A DNA stretch of 64,000 nucleotides, from NCBI RefSeq assembly GCF_000524195.1, contig NW_020170483.1, positions 150,468 to 214,467 on the forward strand. Direction: 5' to 3'. This DNA is from Echinococcus granulosus. Taxonomy: Eukaryota > Platyhelminthes > Cestoda > Cyclophyllidea > Taeniidae. This document shows positions 59,201-64,000 of the stretch, one piece after another (the stretch's first letter is position 1; every line of letters starts with the position of its first letter). The notes beneath the pieces are model-generated. The model saw only the letters and a list, made by a program, of their open reading frames with translations, was not told where the DNA came from and searched no databases. The position numbers and the translations under genes are program-made.

Positions 59201-59714
59201 ACTACAATTTCACCAAATAAAGTAACTGAGAGAAATTTCGGAAGTTATTTAATCTTCTCGCATTAAAAATCAGCTCCAATTTATTTGATTGCCTTATATC
59301 TTACTCCAGCGCAGCATATGTTAGACCGCAATTCTCAAAGGTAAGCAAAGTACCCCATTTCTGTTTCCGAAACTGGGAGCCTCAAAAATCCAAGCAGTGT
59401 GTATTTTTATCCTCTTAGAGAGTTAATATAGGGTTGTGTAGAAATATACCGTGGCAGAATTGGCTATGATTACATTCTTGCTTTTAGCAGCTCTTAAGAA
59501 GTCTTCGGGAGTGACACAATCGCTACGGAAAGGTAAGGAATGGTGATGAAAGTCTATTAGTGTCACCAATCATAGTTATGGAAAGAGAAAGTAGACTTAC
59601 CAATCGGAGATACACGAAGAAACAGGAGTATTCCCCAGCTTCGGGTAGGTAGGAGAGAAAGGTTGTCAAACAGACCAAGAGCGTAAGACGACCCCGACTG
59701 ATGTGACGCAGGGC
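46874..59714 (-). CDS. MFSD14: MFSD14/HIAT1-like major facilitator transporter, C-terminal half
   Basis: MFSD14A/B (hippocampus-abundant-transcript proteins) are 12-helix major facilitator family members of intracellular membranes with unsettled substrates (family knowledge). Seven exons chain in frame to 435 residues plus stop. Diagnostic blocks in order: TTFLSYLPEAGEYSCFFVYL (TM7); GFSEENVALFIAICGL (TM8); WILWLAGCVAGLGSITYPAL and KADQQGLTQ (TM9-10 and loop); GLLTGIRGLCGGLGPAVYGF (TM11); IPGPPFAFGAFLALSAILVA (TM12). Each lines up with human MFSD14A. The N-terminal helices 1-6 are not found between 59,715 and 64,000 and should lie beyond the right edge. The tail after TM12 is about 205 residues, versus about 40 in human. 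Confidence 0.94.
47330..47765 (+). repeat. Degenerate CATC/CATT/CCAT tetranucleotide tract
   Basis: Almost all of this intron between the last two MFSD14 exons is made of imperfect ATTC/ATCC-type units on the plus strand, i.e. antisense to the gene. Confidence 0.55.
47823..48145 (-). CDS. MFSD14: MFSD14 exon with TM12 and tail start
   Basis: Opens TFIPGPPFAFGAFLALSAIL then VAILIPDNN, equal to human IIPGPPFLFGACSVLLALLVALFIPEHTN. A Ser/Ala/Glu-rich cytosolic tail follows. Acceptor cactacag, donor AGAAG before gtgcgc, phase 2. Confidence 0.93.
48529..48651 (-). CDS. MFSD14: MFSD14 exon, loop between TM11 and TM12
   Basis: Forty-one codons starting VDLNYRP, equivalent to human VEL after TM11, then a Ser/Gln-rich loop. 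Acceptor catctgcccag, donor CGG before gtatgg. Confidence 0.88.
48652..51294. other. MFSD14 intron, about 2.6 kb
   Basis: Nothing recognised. Notably A-rich on the plus strand around 50,100-51,000. Confidence 0.4.
51295..51372 (-). CDS. MFSD14: MFSD14 exon with TM11
   Basis: Twenty-six codons, GLLTGIRGLCGGLGPAVYGF then IFFIFQ, nearly identical to human GMITGIRGLCNGLGPALYGFIFYIFH. Acceptor tttttttgcag, donor gtgagg. Confidence 0.96.
53118..53350 (+). repeat. Dispersed repeat family 2, copy 2
   Basis: Ordered block similarity to 17,024-17,255, same orientation. Confidence 0.45.
53599..53958 (+). repeat. Inverted repeat, left arm (family 1)
   Basis: About 360 bases matching the reverse complement of 56,602-56,959 with about 20 mismatches by eye. 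The first 260 bases have only about five. Non-coding: the matching open frames differ at amino-acid-changing positions. Confidence 0.9.
55180..55350 (-). repeat. Degenerate tetranucleotide-like tract
   Basis: On the minus strand a pyrimidine-rich stretch with ATTC/ATTT/ACCC-type units, just downstream of the GC donor of the 55,365-55,586 exon. Confidence 0.35.
55365..55586 (-). CDS. MFSD14: MFSD14 exon with TM9-10, GC donor
   Basis: Seventy-four codons, visibly GC-rich relative to flanks. LGLLISCLGAKHAIIVGLAF, WILWLAGCVAGLGSITYPAL and NHVKADQQGLTQ match human LMRSIGNKNTILLGLGF...WMMWAAG...ADQQGV. The exon must end at CAG before gcacgt to join GLLTGIRG in frame. The only GT nearby shifts the frame. 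This is a GC-AG intron. Confidence 0.93.
56602..56959 (-). repeat. Inverted repeat, right arm (family 1)
   Basis: Reverse-oriented copy of 53,599-53,958. The two arms bracket the coding exon 55,365-55,586 with about 1.4 kb and 1.0 kb spacers. Confidence 0.9.
56960..57170 (+). mobile_element. Mariner transposase relic, middle fragment
   Basis: Plus strand reads LTKWAPHAVHQRK, resembling the mariner motif LGKWVPHELTERQ, followed after a frame change by CKEIGISFCC, like the next mariner block. Stops and frameshifts make it inactive. Confidence 0.5.
58405..58476 (-). CDS. MFSD14: MFSD14 exon with TM8
   Basis: Twenty-four codons, VIGFSEENVALFIAICGLFS then CIAQ, matching human MKFSPESVAAFIAVLGILSIIAQ. 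Acceptor tccttccag, donor gttagt. Confidence 0.93.
58800..58950 (+). mobile_element. Mariner transposase relic, C-terminal fragment
   Basis: NLRAHTALETL then, after a stop and frameshift, LGREISPHPAYSSDLTSSYF. These correspond to the mariner NARPHxA and LGWExLPHPPYSPDLAPSDYHLF motifs around the catalytic Asp. It is broken by a stop and a frameshift. Confidence 0.7.
58985..59030 (+). repeat. Mariner-end-like repeat, copy C
   Basis: TATACTAGGTTGGTTCATCC resembles a mariner terminal repeat and the starts of copies A and B. Its orientation is that of a 5' end, so it is not simply the 3' end of the relic just before it. Confidence 0.5.
59601..59714 (-). CDS. MFSD14: MFSD14 exon with TM7
   Basis: Thirty-eight codons, ALRHISRGRLTLLVCLTTFL then SYLPEAGEYSCFFVYLRL, nearly the same as human LLICITVFLSYLPEAGQYSSFFLYLRQ. 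Acceptor cgaacatcag, donor gtaagt, phase 0. Confidence 0.94.
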
Positions 59715-62700
59715 CTGATGTTCGAGGCAAAAGTGAGCAGTTAGGGGAGGTGATTCAATAATTAATTCAACACTATAGCGAAGTATTGTCCCTCCATTCT
59801 TTGACCACTTTTGATCTATTTAGGCATCCAACGATTCTCCCGTCTTGTCACTCAGGAATCAAATCACGCATCTATCCGAACGCTTGTCCTTTTCACTATT
59901 TGGCCTTTCAGCTATCAACCTATCCAGGCCTCTCAACTGTTCAACCATTTATTCATTCGACATTTCACAAATATCCTCCCACGTGCCCTTCTTTTCCATC
60001 CATCCCTCCATCCGATAAGTATAATGTTGACGTATCAGAACGCAATTACACCAATTCAAAAACTCATCCGTAGTCACGGGAGAAACGACTTGAAATATGC
60101 GTCCTCTGCACTAATGAAGGATTCAAAAAGGGACAAAAAAAGGCGCTTTATGCGGAATGAATTGCTGGCCATAGCAATCGCTCATTTGCCATAATGTACA
60201 TATAGTCGAATGAACATGAATGTAGACTCGAATATGCGCGAGATTCAACAATTACTTTTCATTCACCCTGACCTGTATCGTGATCAAATGAAATCAGCAA
60301 AATTAACCTAACTTGTATTAAAGATCCGAATTTAAAATATGAGGCAATTGAATAAGGCCATGCAGTTTTTGTGATAACAATCAAATAGATGTAAGAAACT
60401 TTAAATGTAAAATTCATTCGTTGAAATAACCACATTTTGGATCTGTACTCAAATCCTTATCCAACAAGACATACTTGCAGTGAAGTCCACACTTCCATGA
60501 AAATGCTTTTCGCTAGAAACAAATAATCTTGTCTCAGCCACTTTCATTTTCACCTCAGTTTTACTGCTTTAATGATTGTGATTGGCATAAAAATGGAATA
60601 ATCACTGGATGGAATTTGATACAGGGAATACAAAGGATGAGGAAAAGGGTGATAGCACAATTTTCAGCTCAGATTCGGAAGATATTCCACGAGTTTATTA
60701 GCTATGAGGATTAAAAACTAAGACAATCCAAGAGGATATGCAAAGTATGGATCTGTTTCACTTCCTAATAGGTAAAGCGGACCCCACCGAGAACTGATTC
60801 CAAGGCTGGATAAATAAGTGCCTTATCCTCAGTCCTATCTCTTTCAGCATCACTACACCTCTTGCAATACACCTCATGAAAGAAAAGCTCTATTTTGCGA
60901 GCGGTGGTAGATGAGGGCGTGTGGCATGCTACCGAAAAGCTGCGTCACAGTAGTTCAAACACTTGTGACTCCATGGCATGACACACGTAGACAAGCGCGC
61001 ACGCCCTAGTGTATGTCACAAAGCCAGTGAATCCAAATGACGCTACCACTACCGTTGCTGAAGGGATTGCAAAGCGTTCAGATATTTCGCGATGAAGGGG
61101 AACTGAGACAACCACCCTCTTCAGGAACCTTTGCTGCAAAGCAAGAGAAAGCGATAATTTACTCATGAAAATGACGGAGTGATAAATTTCAGTGCATGCA
61201 ATGAATCAAGCGATATTTCACCTTGATTGATCTCTACTTTGTGATTGCTATAAATGCACATTTCGAATTTTGACTTTTTCAGGCCAGAAAAGTAGACGCG
61301 GAGTTAAGTTGTTTGTAGTGGCTAATTATTATCAATTTTGAATGAAATAGCTCTGCCCTCATTACACCTCAAGATTGAAACCACGAGGCGAGGTGAAAAA
61401 TCACAGGCTTCGAGATGGGTGCAATAAATCACTAAATTTCCAAAATACCAAGGTAGCGCTTCATTTTTGCCTAGGTATTAAGGGTTGGCGTGAGTGTGCC
61501 TCGTTGTCAACAGCACTTCACACTTTCGACAATGAAGAGAAATTTTGCAGTGTTCTAGGAAGCTCAATACATCGACGAGAAGAGTCATCCCCCAGGACTT
61601 CACCTCCGTAGTGAACGTGGTCGATGGTTTGGAAATCATGCTTTTGATCATGAGCAAGCCGGCCACCCAATGATGAGACAAATAGTGTCGGTCTGAGCTG
61701 AAAACCCCTAGTCTGAAATGATACTTGTTTTGCGCACGCGGAATTGTAAAAATATTTTCAGTTTCACATACCCACGGCCTTCACGATGGTAGCATGGAGC
61801 CCCATTCACACCATGACGTTGGTTTTTAACTCCTCAGCATGTTGTGATAATGGAGTCGCATTTAGACGCATAAGTCACATAACGGCTTCAGGTATGACTC
61901 AAGCAACACATTGGCAAGATTTTACGCAATTACCAACTGCTAAACTCCAGATGAAATAAGTTCATAGGGTAAGTAACGGGCTTAGTCAGAAAAATATCGT
62001 ACTTCCATAACTGCTTTTACCAATGAGCTGCTTCCACTTTTAGCAAGTTGCTGTAGACTTTCTATTGTTAGTACACGATCAAAACTTCCCGAAATGGCCT
62101 CACCACCTCCATCAGCATCGAAAACCGCCTTGACCTTCAAATGAAAGCATCCTTGCCAGTGCTCAGTCAGGAAGAAGCAGGAAGCAATCGACAAGTTATT
62201 TGCGTTTAATTTATCTCCGGTTTCTCTTTTTTTGACAGTCATTTCTCTTTTGATAGTCATTCTGACTCGACCCTCTGGTCCTACTTCACCCTCTATGCAG
62301 CATGGATGAGTTGTTAGGCCGATTCTGTATCAAAAGCTTAATCATCTGCACTTTTAGAACAGCCAAAAGATTCCAACTACGCTTTGAGAACTGAGATAGA
62401 ATTGATAAAGTCAACTTGAAAAAACTCTCACCAACACATCTTGAGCATGGAGGTCAGGCAGAGTTCAACTAATTTTTCTATATTCCAGCAGTAAAATACT
62501 TTATAAAACCACTATCACCTGACTTTGGTTATCAACCCACCTCAAATTCAATCACAGTTTAAAAAAACGCTCTAGAGATAACCAGTGTAAAGCCAGCATT
62601 ACCGTTAATTTTTACAATTCTAATGACTTTGCAGAGGACAAAGATTTTCATAGAATCACCATACCGAGTTTGATAAAGCGTCGGAATAACTAGGGTGATG

Positions 62701-64000
62701 TAGTGGTTTTACAAAAACAGTCGAGGCAATTCGTTCTTTCGGATGAAGAAATCTGTTGTGCTCCTTTTACCGTAGTAGGACTTCAAAAAAGTCCATATGA
62801 TACCATTATTCATTCGTGATTTGGGTAATTTCCCATCAACGACTTTCATTTAGTTGTCGAACTACTTCATTGTGAAATCACAGTTTCAATTGTGATCCCC
62901 AAAGACAGCAACTGCGCCAACAAATAATCTGAGGCAGTGCAGCCTCCCATAGAAAAGGGAGGATTCAAGTGGAGTAGTGGGCAAGGAATTAACAACTCGT
63001 GGTGATTCACACCCACTTTCAAAGAAGCACCGATGAGGAAGAATAACAATATCAGCATCGATATAGAAGAAACACCGCTACTACTACCAAAAAAAGTATA
63101 GAGAATAGATAAAGTGAATGCAAGGTGGGTCAAATAAAAACGTGACCCTAAAGGATTTCGCCTGCACGCACACAGCAGTAGATGGGATTGCCACGTAGGG
63201 AAAAGAAAGTGGGGACTTTCACAGGCAAACAAACATGTGACTCAGGTAGTCACAGAAAGTGCTAACATCAGCTGTCAACTGGCATGAGCAGATAACTTAG
63301 AGACGCCTATTTCGGTCCATGCACGTGAGCATACCTTTCACTCATGTGAATGAATCTGATTTGCAAGCAAAACAATTTAAAGTACAAAAAGTGATGGTGA
63401 CATGGATAATGGAAATGTCCTGCTGATTTTATTTCATTACCCCAATTTCACGTATCATTTGGGTGTGGAAACCTCCGTTGCCTCTATTTCGCAAATAATT
63501 CATTTAATAGCTCTCAGAGAAAAGGAGGGGCAAAAAATTCCACGCAAATTCCCCATCATAGGTACTTTACATAAGTACACTGAAACATTTCACATTAAGA
63601 GACAGTATCCTTACCAAAGATGAGTAAAAATGGGCATTAACAAAGTTCGTTTAATTCAGACCGAAACTCTTAATTTTTAATATCTAAACAAGCATACCAT
63701 CATGACAACAACACACGGATTAGTAATGTGTCAAGGACGTTCTTTTGTAAATTATTGGTCGGAGTGGATGTCAGGGGTTCGTTCAGTCCGACCAAATGCC
63801 TTCGATCAAGACGAGGTAGGGGGACAACAGTGACAGTCCGCCTTTATGCAATGTCGTGCATGAACGAAAGGCGTGAAGCCTTAATGAGACTTCAAACAGT
63901 TGGCCGAAGCCCCTCAAGTAATAGCTGAACACTGCGTCGAAATTCTTTTATAAAATCAAGTTTTAGTTTGGCTTGATCACCACTTGTATTTTCAAGGAGT
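59715..64000. other. MFSD14 intron (right edge)
   Basis: About 4.3 kb without any segment resembling MFSD14 helices 1-6 on the minus strand. It contains a degenerate tetranucleotide tract near 59,785-60,010. A minus-strand open frame at 61,982-62,260 is coding-like but unassigned. Confidence 0.5.
59785..60010 (+). repeat. Degenerate CATC/ATTC/TCCA tract
   Basis: Imperfect tetranucleotide-type units on the plus strand, similar in character to 47,330-47,765. Confidence 0.45.

Larger units (their letters stand above)
58477..59600. other. MFSD14 intron with mariner relic
   Basis: Contains the mariner C-terminal fragment at 58,800-58,950 and a terminal-repeat-like sequence at about 58,993. Nothing else recognised. 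Confidence 0.5.

Noticed and set aside
60945..61166. Minus-strand frame with a hydrophobic stretch, considered as an MFSD14 helix
   Set aside because: The order and identity of residues do not match any MFSD14 helix, and no splice signals fit.
61982..62260. Coding-like minus-strand frame with FDADGGGEAISGSFDR
   Set aside because: No family recognised, does not fit MFSD14, and no clear splice pair. Could be an exon of a nested gene, but unsupported.
62867..63232. 121-codon hydrophobic minus-strand frame near the expected MFSD14 N-terminus
   Set aside because: Checked against MFSD14 helices 1-6 motifs (for example the ALSDxWGRK loop). None are present.

Overview
The window is eukaryotic nuclear DNA from an animal. 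It holds three spliced protein-coding genes, all on the minus strand, separated and interrupted by AT-rich introns and old transposon debris. The proteins are clearly metazoan but divergent from vertebrate orthologues, introns run from about 100 bases to about 5 kb, and the interspersed repeats are mariner-like and LINE-like. I infer a flatworm, perhaps a tapeworm. That placement is an inference from protein divergence and gene architecture, not from a diagnostic marker. I found no operons, CRISPR arrays, rRNA or tRNA genes.

Left part (about 1-26,574): DOP1 (dopey), read right to left. Its start codon is at 26,574 and 17 exons (about 1,286 codons) can be chained with consistent splice phases down to 1,839. 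The conserved C-terminal half lies beyond the left edge. An intergenic stretch of about 4.4 kb follows (26,575-30,969).

Middle part (30,970-41,569): VPS50/syndetin, 16 chained exons giving about 944 residues, including the stop codon at 30,970. Only the first 40-50 residues are missing. It includes a 27-nt microexon. A further intergenic stretch runs from 41,570 to 46,873.

Right part (46,874 to beyond 64,000): an MFSD14/HIAT1-type major facilitator transporter. Seven exons cover transmembrane helices 7-12 and a long cytosolic tail. The N-terminal half lies beyond the right edge. One of its introns has a GC-AG boundary, and the 222-nt exon next to it is flanked by two inverted, nearly identical repeat arms in the neighbouring introns.

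How the genes relate: DOP1 (MON2-DOP1 complex, endosome-Golgi traffic) and VPS50 (EARP tethering complex, endosomal recycling) work in neighbouring steps of endosomal membrane recycling and sit next to each other in the same orientation. MFSD14 is an organellar membrane transporter. The spacing is too large to suggest a trans-spliced operon.

Exon coordinates were worked out by hand from splice signals, reading frame and family similarity. Nothing was run against a database. I did not find an undescribed multi-gene system. The most interesting items are structural: the inverted-repeat-flanked exon, the GC-AG intron, the microexon, the charged insert in DOP1 and the extended MFSD14 tail.
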